NCBI GenBank assembly: GCA_003024785.1
Contig: PUQB01000910.1
Span: 1 to 64,000, forward strand
Reading direction: 5' to 3'
Length of the DNA: 64,000 nt
From: Selaginella tamariscina
Lineage: Eukaryota; Streptophyta; Lycopodiopsida; Selaginellales; Selaginellaceae
Part shown: positions 22,278 through 35,460 of the stretch, piece by piece
Layout: every line of letters starts with the position of its first letter
Position numbering within the stretch: position 1 is the first letter of the stretch
The notes under the pieces: model-generated
Databases searched by the model: none
Told to the model about the DNA's origin: nothing
The model's input: the letters and a program-made list of their open reading frames with translations, nothing else
Program-made: the position numbers and the translations under genes

Positions 22278-22393
22278 AATTTCTTTATCTCTGTCTCTCA
22301 CACACACACAATTTTATGTATATATACATGTTTATATATTTTTTATAAGTTTTTTATATTTCTTTATTTGTCACATAACACATGCTTGAAGTG
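22048..22393. repeat. Microsatellite sequence continuing the zone interrupted by the LTR remnants
   Basis: TG/CA and TA repeats with the CTCTCGCACAAACACACA motif match the unit structure left of the retroelement insertion. No gene is seen. Confidence 0.7.
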
Positions 22394-22415
22394 GTGGCGG
22401 GATTAATCCCGCCAC
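22394..22415. repeat. Single extended palindrome GTGGCGGG...CCCGCCAC
   Basis: This is one perfect copy of the array palindrome (22396-22413) extended by two bases on each side. It is joined directly to methylase-like sequence. Confidence 0.9.
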
Positions 22416-23062
22416 CCCAATGATGCTGATTTCAGATGTATTGATACGGTTGTTCACTTGGTTATTAGGAATACGCCAAATAATTTAAACTTTCAAATTA
22501 CTGGTCAGGCATTTGTTTTCACTCCAACGGCCTGAACCACCATCTAATACATTGATAACTGAGAGGGACATATTCGACAATGTATGTTATCTAAACATTA
22601 CAAGTCAAGCTGCATGGAGCATTGTCAAATTGATCAGGGGTCCTCACAATGATGCATGAGTTTTTTACTACTGCACTAGGGGATCCGTTTTGGAGTGTTA
22701 CCTTCGAGATACATGTGTGTTTGCCATTGAAAAGGATAAGACCATGGTTGAGACTTGGAACAAGTAGATAAAGAGGTTCTTAACTTACTACCCTAACAAA
22801 CCCATACAGGAATTTTTAGGAAAATTCCCTCCCGAGAAGTGCAATAACTCTGAAGAGGAATTTGGTTCAATGTTGGAGTCTGAGAAATCTTGAACCATAT
22901 ATTATACTAGAAGTTATCTCGAGTACATAACATTCGCTTACTCTATTGACCATGGAAACATCAATAGAAGAAATGGAAAATGTTGAACGATCTTCCAAGC
23001 AGTTAAGACATTCTTCATCTCACTCAAAAGGTAACAGCAAAGAAGCATTGATAATGTGTTGA
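22416..23062 (+). pseudogene. Methylase-like gene remnant (second copy)
   Basis: It parallels 15640-16303: RCIDTVVHLVIRNTPNN matches CIDTVVHLVVRNAPNN, and the TSQAAWSIVKLIRG, CVFAIEKDKTMVE and Ser-rich tail segments are recognisable. Many indels and stops break it. It starts about where the last methylase frame of the first copy starts, so the ParB-like and catalytic-loop parts are gone. Confidence 0.8.
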
Positions 23063-23263
23063 TAGAGTGACAAATAATTATAAATGAGTCTAACATAAGG
23101 CATTTTTATATATTTCGTTTATATTTGTACAGAAAATAAATTATCAAAGATTAAAAAAGCTTTTAGTTCAAAACAAGTCACACATTAACAAAGTAAATAA
23201 TATACCTTGGTAATTATAAGACCAGTTAACTATCATTTTACAGATGTAATAAAACAGTTGAGA

Positions 23264-24478
23264 ACATGGATTTTCAAAAGTGGCATGAGGTAAGAGAGGT
23301 GTGGCAAAAATTTTTTGTGCCACATGTTAGATTGACAGAGTTCATACAGGAAATGGATAATAATGTAACACAAAATATCATTACTATGGGACCACTTCAA
23401 TTTTTGCATCACCATTTCTATTACCTTCAGTTCCTAAATCACTTTTTTCAACGTCTGTAATATATAAATCTTGTAAGGATGATGTACAAGTAAATAATAA
23501 AAGGATCAGTAATAATATAGCATCAAAAGATAAATGTGAAAGGGACAAACAAGTGAGTTGTAAAGCATTCAAGAGGCAACATTGCCCCTTGTTACCCATG
23601 GTCATATTGTGTTGTTGAATGTTAATGGTGTTTTATTTAATTGACAAACAAAGAAAAAGAAGTGATTTCATTTGTTGTCATGGTAAATTTCAATATAATA
23701 TTATTTTTCGTCTGGGGTTGGACCGTCTCTTTCAAAAGCTTAAGGAGATGGGTGCACTTGTGGAAATTTGGTCATGCATGCAATTTCACAACTTGACACC
23801 ACTACTGAATTTGCTTAATAAACATTGTAGTGTTGTAGAAGAGAGATTGGATTTTTGACCAGTGAATATGTTATAAACTCTCGAATTCTACGATGTAAGA
23901 AAAGAAAGTAAGTCATACTTTTCAAGAATGAAAGATTAATTAGGCTTCATTGGGAGATCAATCAGTTAAGGATAATGAAGAATGCACATATCTTAATGGT
24001 AAACGACTCTCTTCAAAAGGCTATGCTTAATCAAAACATTGCTTATATCCATCCAATCACTTTCTACCCATATTCTAATATTAATACCATGGATGAGTTT
24101 GGATATGTGCCTCAGAAAGAAGAATATTGAAAACTTTTGTGAGCAATATTTACCATATAAAACATACCATAACGCTTTTATTTTCTTATGATTTTGAATT
24201 TTATAAATTAAAGGAGAACAATCGGACGCTTTACAAATTATTATTAAGGAACGTCATTTTTTAGATAAGCCTTTATGCACTCCTCTTCTTATCACAGCTT
24301 ATGTATTAACAATGATGGCAACTCCTAATTGCATTCGTGAGAGTGTTAGGTAGTGGCAACAATATAAAAATATTGACCAAAATGATTTGATTAATCCGAG
24401 AGTGATGACTTAAATAAAAATGAGGAGATTTCTTTATATGGTTAAGACGAAAGTAATTATAAAAAGATTAACATGTTG
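23264..24478 (+). pseudogene. FCP1-type phosphatase-like remnant (second copy)
   Basis: The 5' end is better preserved than in the first copy: MDFQKWHEVREVWQKFFVPH is open without the shift seen at 16537. FRLGLDRLFQKLKEMGALVE, WSCMQFHNLTPLL and the tail MATPNCIRESV are visible, interrupted by stops and shifts. Gene order and spacing after the methylase remnant match the first copy. Confidence 0.8.
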
Positions 24479-24859
24479 ATAAGGAAATGATTTCATTTGT
24501 AATTATGTTGATAGTATTTTTAAATTATTGTAAAATATTTTTATAATGCAGAATAATACGAATATTTTAAGATATTTTAGGAATATTCCTTACTAAGTAA
24601 GGTTAATGAAGAATTAATTTGTTAATTAATTAATATTAAAACTTAATTATATATTAATTAAATAATTAATCAACAGTTAAAACTTAAGTATTAATTAGCA
24701 ATTTATTTTATATTCCCATTTTTATGTATCATGCCCATTTTATGCATACCATGTAAATATTTATATAAAAAAGTACAAAGTGGTAATTAGGGAAAAAAGA
24801 ATGTGTAACCACATCACAATTTAAGCCATATTTCATGTGTGTGAATTAAAATCACCTTC

Positions 24860-26815
24860 AAAAATTACACCTCAATATACTTAATAATTTAAAATATAAA
24901 TTAAATTTTAACATTACCACTTTAATTTTTTAATTATCATAAATTTAAAGTTTGAAAAAAGTAATTAAAAAAAATAAAAATTTATTTGAAGAACTTCATA
25001 TGATATTTTTAATAATGTTGAATCGCTCTCCTTATTTTTGAACTTAACCACATATTCTTTATTTTATTTGTGTAAATGAAATAGAATATATATATATTTA
25101 TACACACACACACATATAATAATAATAAATGCAAAATAAAACTTAATTAAAAATGTATATTTATTTTATAAACACTGAAATGACAAATGAATAAGCAATA
25201 TTAGTAAATGCCATACATTTTTAGCTATATATTATAATATGCAGGTTTAATTAATTTTATTTTGAAGTTCAATCACATGAATTTTAAATTTTATCTTTTT
25301 CTTAAGGATATTCCTTCGGTTAACGGACTAATCCACTCGGTCATGACACCGTATAATCTGGACTCACTAAGCTAAATTAACGAACTTACAATTAACAAGT
25401 GTATGAAAAAGAATATTTAGGATACACACGATTGATAGTTTGTGTATGTATTATTAATTTAAGTGTCTTTAAAACCCATATGTATATATATATATATATA
25501 TATATTATTAAAAGCATTTGAAATACTCAATATGAACTTCACATATTAAAAATGGTAACAAAAGTTATAAATGGCTTTAAATAACACTTTGTATAAACAT
25601 GAAGTATCATGTTTTAAATAATTAAATAATGAAGTTTTTTAAGTATCATGAAGTATATGTTTTTGAATTATCACATCAAATAAAAAATAAAGTTCTATGT
25701 GCATAACAACATTTGTGTTAAATGTAATAAGTTAGTGATCACATAGCAATATGTTTATAAATCTATAAGTTATTATATATGTGGATACTTAAACATATGT
25801 AGAAGAACTATAAATATATACATTATTAACACACACACATATATACACAAATGAGTAAAGAAAGGATTTGTATCATTTTAGACGATTGAGAAGGTTTTAG
25901 AATGTATGAAAATCAAAGTGTACTAAAATACATATTTATATATTGTATCCTTGTATAGTTGCCATTTGTTATCTATATCTTTCATTTAAATAAATACAAT
26001 TGTTATATAAAACAGCAAAAACCCAATATATAGTTTTAATAAATGACAAACTTGATTATGCCTCATGTTTCACACTCTTATTATAAGTATAATTATGTAT
26101 TGTTGTATATACTCATGAATTAAAATATTAAGGTATTATTTAAGAAATGAAATATGTAAATAATCACAATATAAGAGGGAGATGTGTGTATATATTTTAA
26201 TGTATTTAAACGCACACATACACATATATATTTTTATATAGGATTGTGAAAGCATGGTGTGTTAGATACATGCTCCAGGAAGATATACATATACGTCAAA
26301 AAAGCATATTGTTAACCGAGGGAATATTCTAGAGAAAGAATGTGAATTTATATCAGCGTGACAAAATATTTTAACCCCATGAACTTAAAATATATATAAA
26401 AAATTAAAATTCATGTGACTTAACTTCAAAATAAATTTATTTAAACATATATATATTATATATAATATAGTTATTTAAACTTATGGCATTTACTAGTATT
26501 GCTTCTTTCATTTCAGTTTTTATAAATTAAATAGATGTTTTTAATCATTTTCATTTCGATTTGTTTTAATGAAATTTATATATTTAATTCATTTTATTCT
26601 ATTTATTCTAATTTTCAGCAAAAATAAAATAATAACAAGAATACTTCATTAATTTTAATAAAGTGAGTGATTAAACATTATTGCAAATATCATATCAAGT
26701 TTTTAAAATAAATTTTTCTTGATTTAATTTAAAAAAAATTTAGTGGTTATAATAAAATTTAATTTATATTTTAAATTATTAAGTATATTCTACAACCTTA
26801 CCTCTCATGTTGTAA
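24860..26815. repeat. Foldback (inverted-repeat) element centred near 25840
   Basis: The left arm at about 24860-25330 pairs with the right arm at about 26300-26815. Matching segments are TTAATAATTTAAAATATAAA at 24880 with its complement near 26770, TTCAATCACATGAATTTTAA at 25270 with TTAAAATTCATGTGACTTAA at 26403, and TTCCTTCGGTTAAC at 25312 with GTTAACCGAGGGAA at 26310. Arms are diverged. The inner ~900 bp is A+T-rich and has no gene. Confidence 0.65.
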
Positions 26816-26945
26816 AGATTTTATAGGGTATGTAAATTTTAAATTTTAGTAATTAAACTATTCATTCATATATGTATAATTTGTTTCAAAATAAAATGAA
26901 TATGATTTCTTGTAATTATTAATATTATTTTATCTTATATTATAT

Positions 26946-26987
<42 letters not shown>

Positions 26988-27055
26988 TTGTGCTTCATCG
27001 GAAATGTCATTTGTGCTGAGTTTAAATGTGTTAATAAATGGCCAAACTAAGAAAC
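26816..27055. other. A+T-rich spacer with a long (TA)n run
   Basis: An uninterrupted TATATA run lies at about 26948-26986. No gene is seen. Confidence 0.6.
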
Positions 27056-27115
27056 TGGTGACATCTGTGGATTAGAACCTAAATCCAACATCTTAAACCA
27101 CTCGGCCAAGCTGTC
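27056..27115 (-). pseudogene. tRNA-Leu-like relic lacking the T arm
   Basis: On the - strand it begins GACAGCTTGGCCGAGTGG, the 5' acceptor strand and D-arm start of cytosolic tRNA-Leu. A TTGGATTTAGGTTCTAA anticodon arm follows (loop with TAG). It then goes directly to AGATGTCACCA, which can pair with the 5' strand GACAGCT except for one mismatch and ends in CCA. The variable and T arms are missing, so it should not be functional. Confidence 0.5.
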
Positions 27116-27390
27116 ATTTACAACACTATTATATATCTTTGTATGTACACATGCATTTATGTATAGTTATGTGTGTGTCTAGATGTATTAAGTTTTATGG
27201 TTGATATATCGGTATCATTCTTATATATAATATACGATTACTTAATAAGTTTGTAAATAAATGACTGTATATATATCTTATAAAGCCATGTATTTTTGTT
27301 AAAATCCCTAAGAATATATTAACAACTAATGTGAAAAAACTTAAGGAATGTTTTATCCTCAATTTTCCCTGATACGTATATGTATATTTA

Positions 27391-27460
27391 TAGATATGTA
27401 TATGCATGTACATATATTTAGTACACCTACTAAATATATGTACATGCATATACATATTTA
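27391..27460. repeat. Near-perfect cruciform, ~33-bp arms
   Basis: Arms TAGATATGTATATGCATG...TTTAGTA (27391-27423) and TACTAAA...CATGCATATACATATTTA (27428-27460) flank a 4-bp loop CACC. It directly abuts the MITE at 27466. Confidence 0.85.
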
Positions 27461-27465
27461 TAAAT

Positions 27466-27811
27466 GGGCCGCGCTAGGGACACACCCCCCCTTACTGCGC
27501 ACACACCCCCTATTAGCTGGAGCTTAGTGGCATGCTTACATGGAATGCTGATTAGATATTGTTTATTCGTAAGATAATAAATGGAGTCGGTTACACAGCT
27601 GAGAAGCGGCAAGTGGGTGTGGAGTTTACAGCGCCTCAATCTCCAGCGCCTCAATCTCCTGAATTTCTAGTTCTAGCTACGGGAGTTTTTTGATGGATCA
27701 CACTCATGCTTCATTGTCTGATGCTGAATCACATGTTCAAAGCATGCCACCTAATCGCCAGCTAATAGGGGGTGTGCGCAGTAAGGGGGGGGTGTGTCCC
27801 TAGCGCGGCCC
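27466..27811. mobile_element. 346-bp MITE with ~54-bp terminal inverted repeats
   Basis: The left end (27466-27520) begins GGGCCGCGCTAGGGACACAC and ends TTAGCTGG. The right end (27758-27811) is its reverse complement apart from one C-run difference and one CA. Direct repeats TTATAAAT flank both sides (27458-27465 and 27812-27819), an 8-bp target duplication as made by hAT-type elements. The 237-bp interior has no credible coding sequence. Confidence 0.92.
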
Positions 27812-27819
27812 TTATAAAT

Positions 27820-30080
27820 AAGTGTAAAACATGTTTACCCACACCATATGCCAGTATTTCTAGAGTTTATTTTGCATGAGAACAAAAGTAATATTTTTAA
27901 AAGAATCAAAATCAATAGTTAAGAATGAATCTTTAATTTAATTTAATAAATTAAATTGATATATTAATAGATCAGGACGAAGAAAATATAACCACAAACA
28001 TACACTTGTAGTAACTAGTTAAAAACATATATAAGTATTAATGTGTATATATATAAAAGTTACAGATAATGCTTTCCTAATAACCTTCCACAAACACACA
28101 TATATAACTGGCACCTTAGTCACCTCATCCCTATAAACTAAATAAATATGTGAGTGGGTCGAGGAATAAATTAAAATTTTCTTTCCGTATTTAATACACC
28201 TATCTGTATATATCTCTTTATATCTCTCTCTCACATTCTTGTATGCACAAGTTCATAAATCTTTTATAGATATAAATGCATCTATGGTTTGTATGCGTAA
28301 TACAATGGTAAATGGATTATATGTAACAGTTTTGTGATTGCAAACAACAGCTAGTGGTTCAATCCCACGGCTGTCATTCTAATATATTATATTCATAAAT
28401 TTAAGATGGTACTTGTACAGAACAACTTAACGAGTATATACTAAAATATGCTGGCATTTGCATTCACTTATAAGTGGAATTACTATTGTTTAAAATATAA
28501 AGTATTTATTTATAGAATTTAACTTGAACATGGAGTTGTTAATTACCCTCATTTAACATACACATCCATGATATACATACATGTAATAAGTGGTCCAAGC
28601 ACTAATAAAGAAGATAACACATAGACAAGTTCAATAAATAATAATAATAATAAATATAAGTAGTAATAGTACATATATGTATATATTTGATTCTGCTTCA
28701 CGATGTTTTATACTTATATTATAAATATAAATTTGAATATGTATATTATTATATAATTAATTAATTGCATTTAACACACAAATATTTTTATGCAGATTGT
28801 TTAATATAATCATTTAAAAACGTGGTACTTCATGTTTATTATTGGTATACTATTCATATGAAGAATATAAAAACCATTTATTGCAGTGTTGTTATGTATA
28901 GTTTAAAACATAAAAAACTTCATTGTTTGATAATTTAAAACACAATGCATATCATATACGACATAATGTGTACACGTATAGACACACATAAGTACTTACG
29001 ACACTAACCGTATTGAAAAACGCTACGGATTAATAATTAAAGTAGATTAATAATAAAATAAATTAGTAATTAAAACATTTCCATAATATTTTTCGATTAT
29101 GGCTCGGTTGACTACATATAAGTACTTACGACTCTGTGGACAACATTTCATACACACACAAAGAGATGCACACACGTGTGTGTGAAGGTACCTGCAGCTC
29201 TTGTTATATATATGCGTTCATTGTCAACATGAGGTGAGAGAGATAAGAGTCTCTCTCTCTTTCTGTATGTTTCTATCTCTGATGATACGTCCCATTGGTA
29301 TATCACACAAACACAGACCCCCCCTGTGTGTGTGGCTGTGTGAATGTGTGTGCATTAAGTCCATTTCTATTTAAATATACATATGTACAGGTCATTGTAT
29401 TGTATGTGCAAGTTCATGTATGGTAATTAGCTTTGACTATTTTGGAAAATGTGTAATATATTCTCTCACAAACAGAATAATAATAAGCTTGTTTTTTTTA
29501 TTATATATCTATCCTTTCATCTATAAGTGTTAACTAGAAACCGTGTTTTATGTGTATCAATATTCTCCGTACAAATACACCGAATCGTACAAGAATCACA
29601 ACAGAGTGTATTATTTATATTTAATTTATAATATACAGGTAATATTTATACACACTACATACCAAACCGGTGCGGGTTCTAGAAAACTCATATATAAGGA
29701 ATACTTATTAATGTTTATAAGTAATAGGTATTATTTAATATGTTATGCATCACGTATATAAGCTGATTCTAACTTAGGTTACACATCATTCAGATATTAG
29801 TCTTGCACAATTGTAAATTTTCATTTCTCCAGATGTTTAAATAAATGTGAGATACACTATATATATATATAAATCTACTAAACATGTGAGGGCTAGTTGG
29901 GATGATCTATAACCAAATTCATCGTTATATATATTAGTTTTTAAAATGTTTCAATCCTGTATAAGAAACATACTTACGCATTTATGTTTGTAAGCTTGAA
30001 AATATATAATGTTAATATATATTTACTTTAACCATTAATTATTACAAAGAATATGCACAGCATATTTACTTTAACCATCG
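27820..30080. other. A+T-rich intergenic region, no gene seen
   Basis: It holds short microsatellites (CTCTCTCT near 29250, GTGTGTGTG near 29325) and one tRNA-like B-box region (28300-28376). Open frames here have no protein-like composition. Confidence 0.5.
28300..28376 (+). pseudogene. tRNA-like 3' half (B box)
   Basis: GTGGTTCAATCCCAC forms a T-arm-like stem-loop with a good B box at 28356-28365, followed by GGCTGTCA as an acceptor-like 3' strand. The 5' acceptor strand is not found, so this is a relic or chance match. Confidence 0.3.
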
Positions 30081-30120
30081 GTTCATGTGCACTCTTGCGT
30101 GAGCGTGCGCATGAGCTGTT

Positions 30121-30131
30121 CCGTATATAAA
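30121..30131 (+). promoter_or_regulatory. Putative TATA box upstream of the F-box gene
   Basis: CGTATATAAAC lies about 205 bp before the F-box start codon. A 29-30-bp tandem duplication (AAATTAGGCTATACAGTGTT...) sits between them at 30239-30297. Confidence 0.35.
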
Positions 30132-30334
30132 CATGGCAACCACTTAGGTCAATTCCATATTTCAGGGTTTTCTAATTCACTCAGTGTGAGAAATTCAGCG
30201 CATTTTTTTGTTCTGTATATAATACACACAAACAAGGGGAAATTAGGCTATACAGTGTTGCAACTGAGGAAATTAGGCTATACAGTGTTGCAACTGAGAT
30301 TTAGAGTACATCTCCATCTTCATAGTCATTTGAA

Positions 30335-31434
30335 ATGTCCATATGTGAGAAAGAGTCGAGGAAGCGTGTCAGAATTGAACAGTTCGCTCCTTCGAAGAAG
30401 CGTGTCAGTACTGAACACGAGGATAACTGGGGGGAGTTTAATAGATTTTATAGCCTTGGAGAGGCACTGGACAGTCTTCCAAGTGATGTGTTTGGTGATA
30501 TTCTAGGATTTGCAGCTGAGTTTGAATACAGAAAACTACTTATCTTAGGTTCTGTGTGCAAAGCTTGGAAAGAACTCATCGTAAGTCAGGTGAAAGTAGT
30601 CACTATAAATATGTGGCACCCTGAGTACGCATGCACATCAGTGTGTCAGTTTCTTGAGAGTTACAGTGGCTCGATCCAGACGGTTAAGATTGTGGGGTGT
30701 CGTGAACATACTCTGGATTGGAAAGCTCTATTGCAAACGTTACTCAAGTGCAGACAGTTACAGAATCTTACTGTACGGAAGAGTGCTTGGCAGATAGAGG
30801 ACGACCCAGTTGCTGCCACTGTATTTAAAAAACTCGTTACTTTAAGGCTGCACAACTGGTGGCCTCGGCGGCCAAGTGAACTGAGCATTGCATCTCCACA
30901 CTTGCGGACTCTTGAGATTGAAGACATTTTCAGTGAAGATGGAGTGCTCAATCTGGTGGGCGTACAATCTTTGGACTCCCTTCACATTATGGATAGGAAA
31001 TTAATAATGGTTAATGCTGCGGATCTTTTACACGTAGGGATGTTTTCAATTGGATACTCGTCAAAAGAGTTAACATTTGCTGCCCAAAGCTAAAGGGCAT
31101 CTTCCTTTCAACCAAGGCTAAGCCTAAGAGAGATTATTAAAGATGTGCAGAATGTTCAAGTGAATACACTGTGTGTAGATTACCCAGATGACCTTATTCG
31201 GGAAATTTGGCCATGTCTGCATGTGCCAAAGCTTGTATTTAATGTGAAAACACAAGTGGATATACAGGCAAAATGTTAAGATGGATAAAGTGGTTTGAAA
31301 GGAATAATAAGTCCCTGGTAGAAGTGGTACTGAATATTAATTACTATTGGAACACCATAGCTAACAGGACCTTATCAAGGATACTAGCCAAATCCTTAAA
31401 AAGAGCTCGTCTTACAGTTACAGGACTTGAATAG
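30335..31434 (+). CDS. F-box/LRR-like protein (one internal frameshift)
   Basis: F-box proteins recruit substrates to SCF ubiquitin ligases (family knowledge). From ATG 30335 a basic N-terminus leads to an F-box, LDSLPSDVFGDILGFAAEFE with LLILGSVCKAWKELI. Leucine-rich repeats follow (KLVTLRLHNWW, HLRTLEIEDIF, VQSLDSLHIMDRKL). The frame stops at 31093 because a C is missing in GCTGCCCAAAG, where copy 2 reads GCTGCTCCAAAG. In another frame coding continues (VDYPDDLIREIWPCLHVPKL, then MLRWIKWFERNNKSLVEVV) to a stop at 31434. Codons missing or altered relative to copy 2 show which changes are recent. It may be a young pseudogene. Confidence 0.75.
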
Positions 31435-32660
31435 TAAAAGTAGCAATCACCATTATGATATGTGTTTTGGTTTGAATAAATAAGAAATCATTTTGCTTTA
31501 CTTTTATATCACAATGCATTGGTGGATTAGGTATCACGCACATACGCTCCACACTATGAGGCAGTTACTTGGACATAAATAAATATAATAATATCTTGTA
31601 CATATAATGTACAGTAAATTAAACTTATTACATCATTATTTTAATATACATTTTACTAGTTTTCTAATTGCACTTTTGATCGTAAATGTGTTGTTGCTGG
31701 TGAGTGCTATCTTTTTTAACTTAAAAACTAGATATTTATAGTTTTATTCAAATTTAAGAAATTAAAATCATCATTCATAACAATATCATCTCGTATAACA
31801 AAAAGTTAAAAAATGAAGCGTCACTCGTACTCACATGTGTATAAAATAAGTACGAGTGGTCACTCTTGAGATTACGTATAGAATATTCTTGGAATACTAA
31901 GAAATTTTCAGTCATTTTTTGGGGGAGAAAATGTGTACAATGAACATATAATGAGAAAAAAAACACGTGTGTGCATCTCTCTTTGTGTGTCAAATCTTCT
32001 CATATAGTCTCCGCTTTATATGCTTGTAAAGATTCTAAGGATGTCTACTTTTATGCTTTACATTTTTATTATTAATAATATTATTATATATATCCATTGT
32101 CTATTATAGTGTGTCGACAGATATTATACACACGCTAGTACCTCATTGAAGCTTTGAAGTGCAAGAGGAAATTACTCGGACATGTAGTGAATCTTCATGT
32201 ACTAATTAAAAAATAATAAATAAAAGGATTTATGTTTAAAAAAACTATCCACTGGTTTTAAAGCTTTATAGATTTTCTTATTTGATTTTATAATGCTATA
32301 AGCATATTATGCATCATATGATGCATCTCGATTTTCCTATTTTAAACTATATAATAAGTAAACTTATCATCACCATAAACTCTTACTTTTGCATGAAATA
32401 TATACATATATGTTAATATTTATACACTAAAGAAATACATATATTGGTGTGTGTGCGCGTGTGTCTAGAGAGAGAGAGAGAGAGGATTCCTGACATATAT
32501 ATGTAGGTATAACACATATACCTACATGTAATTCTTATAAGAGGTCCAGAATATCTACACAATTTGAATATGTTAATCTAATATTATCATAATAAAAAAT
32601 CCACATGAACATTATATAAATGTGTATATATTGCATGTATTGAAAACAGCGTTTTCAATT
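31435..32660. other. A+T-rich spacer, no gene seen
   Basis: It contains an AG microsatellite (about 32467-32483) next to a small hairpin ATATATGTAGGTATA...TATACCTACAT (32498-32527). The frame at 31775-31993 has no protein-like composition and is disrupted in copy 2. Confidence 0.5.
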
Positions 32661-32669
32661 TTACCAATT

Positions 32670-34129
<1,460 letters not shown>

Positions 34130-34143
<14 letters not shown>

Positions 34144-34955
34144 GCCCACGCACGCACGCACGCACACACCTGCTCGCCAAGGTCATTGATAATGATATTG
34201 AAAGTCCTAGCAACAGGTGTCCAGCCCCCATAACCATTCTATAATATATCTTCTTAGCTTCAAGGGGCTTGCCTGCTTTACAATATGCATCAATCAAAGA
34301 ATTCCAGGTAACAACGTCCGGTTTGATCCCGCTCTCCTGTATTTTCTCAAAAGCAGCGCTTGGCTGTGGTTGCCTCGCTATAGCAATGCTGTTTATAATC
34401 ACATTGAGTATATGCCTGCTCGGAGGAACTCCATAATGCTGCATCTCTCTTAGAAGCCTATCCACTGTCCTGTAGTTATCATCCTGGCGTACATATACGT
34501 ATTTGGCCGTATATCCTTGTCACGCATCTCTTGGTAAAGACTCTCTAGTGTATCCATGAGCCCCGCACGAGAATATGCATCTATAAGTATGCAGTATGTG
34601 ACCTTGTCGATTGCTATACCATCCTTCAAAGTCTTCAGTAGGTTCTCTATCCGGTTTAACTCGATAACCCGCTAGAAGTGTTTTCAGGTTCGGCGTATGC
34701 CCCTGCTGTTCATCTCCCCAAGAATATGCTCTGCTTCTGAGGTCCTCCCCAGTGCCTGAATCAGTGATACATAGCTCTCATTGTCTACCGTGTATCCGCA
34801 TCTTCCTCAGGCCCTCATTCGGCCTCCGTGTCCCTCCACAAGCATATACTATGTCATTCAGTACCTTTGCATCTACAAGCCTGCAAGAAGTTGGTAAAGA
34901 GCTTCTCTGTGGTATGTGTTGTACATAAGCTTCACATGCATTTCGGTCATGTGTG

Positions 34956-35010
<55 letters not shown>

Positions 35011-35460
35011 CATTAAAATGATATTAACCAGAATGTTGTTCACCATCCCCCCTCCTCTCTCTCACACACCGGCTCTTTCTGTACCTGAATAATGTGACTG
35101 TATGCAATGTTTTCATCTTCGTCAGTGTCTGGAGCACCATGTCGAAGTCGTTAATCGTTGCATAGGCTCCAACTAAGGCATTGTAGCCACACCTCTCGAG
35201 GTTTCCTTCACCCAGGGAGTCGATGAACTCCAGTGCTTCCCTGAGAAGTCTCTCCCTTCCCATAACATGGATGTTTGCACAGAGAGCTTGTATGAGCCAG
35301 TGCCATGTTTGTTCGGGGACTTGCTTGTGAAATCGACGGACCAGATCGTTGCTCAGCCTCTCTTTTATTCCACCTTCTACAGATAGAGAGATCTCGCTTT
35401 GTCATGTTCCTCAAGTGGGTTTCTATCTCCTCCACTGGTGGAAACTTGTGCTCCTTTCTA
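34130..35460 (-). pseudogene. Pentatricopeptide-repeat (PPR) gene, copy 1, frameshifted
   Basis: PPR proteins bind organellar RNA (family knowledge). In - strand order: PPVEEIETHLRNMTK, a segment WHWLIQALCANIHVMG, CGYNALVGAYATINDFDMV, an intron region with a TG/AG microsatellite (about 34915-35085, donor TTCAG|GTACAG), YTVDNESYVSLIQALGR, VTYCILIDAYSRAGLMDTLE and finally GIKPDVVTWNSLIDAYCKAG, which is a textbook PPR repeat. Frames shift several times between these blocks. The same shifts appear in copy 2, so they either predate the duplication or hide unrecognised introns. The 3' end runs into a CACGCACG microsatellite. Confidence 0.8.

Larger units (their letters stand above)
18022..24740. 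mobile_element. Decayed second copy of the right half of the giant element
   Basis: The order matches 9900-18000: a segment like 9900-10230 (TGATACACCCAC, ATAATGAAAGAATATT), a microsatellite zone, a small palindrome cluster, a methylase-like remnant, a phosphatase-like remnant and the A+T-rich right end. The ParB-like part is missing: the last palindrome (22396-22413) is joined almost directly to methylase-like sequence. Retroelement remnants occupy 19705-22047. Confidence 0.65.

Noticed and set aside
30087..30506. 139-residue frame overlapping the F-box start
   Set aside because: It includes a tandemly duplicated 5' untranslated segment and runs out of frame over the F-box sequence.
34828..35016. 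Protein ending in alternating CVCV and ERER
   Set aside because: It is the translation of a TG/AG microsatellite in the PPR intron region. The copy at 46898-47092 is the same artefact.
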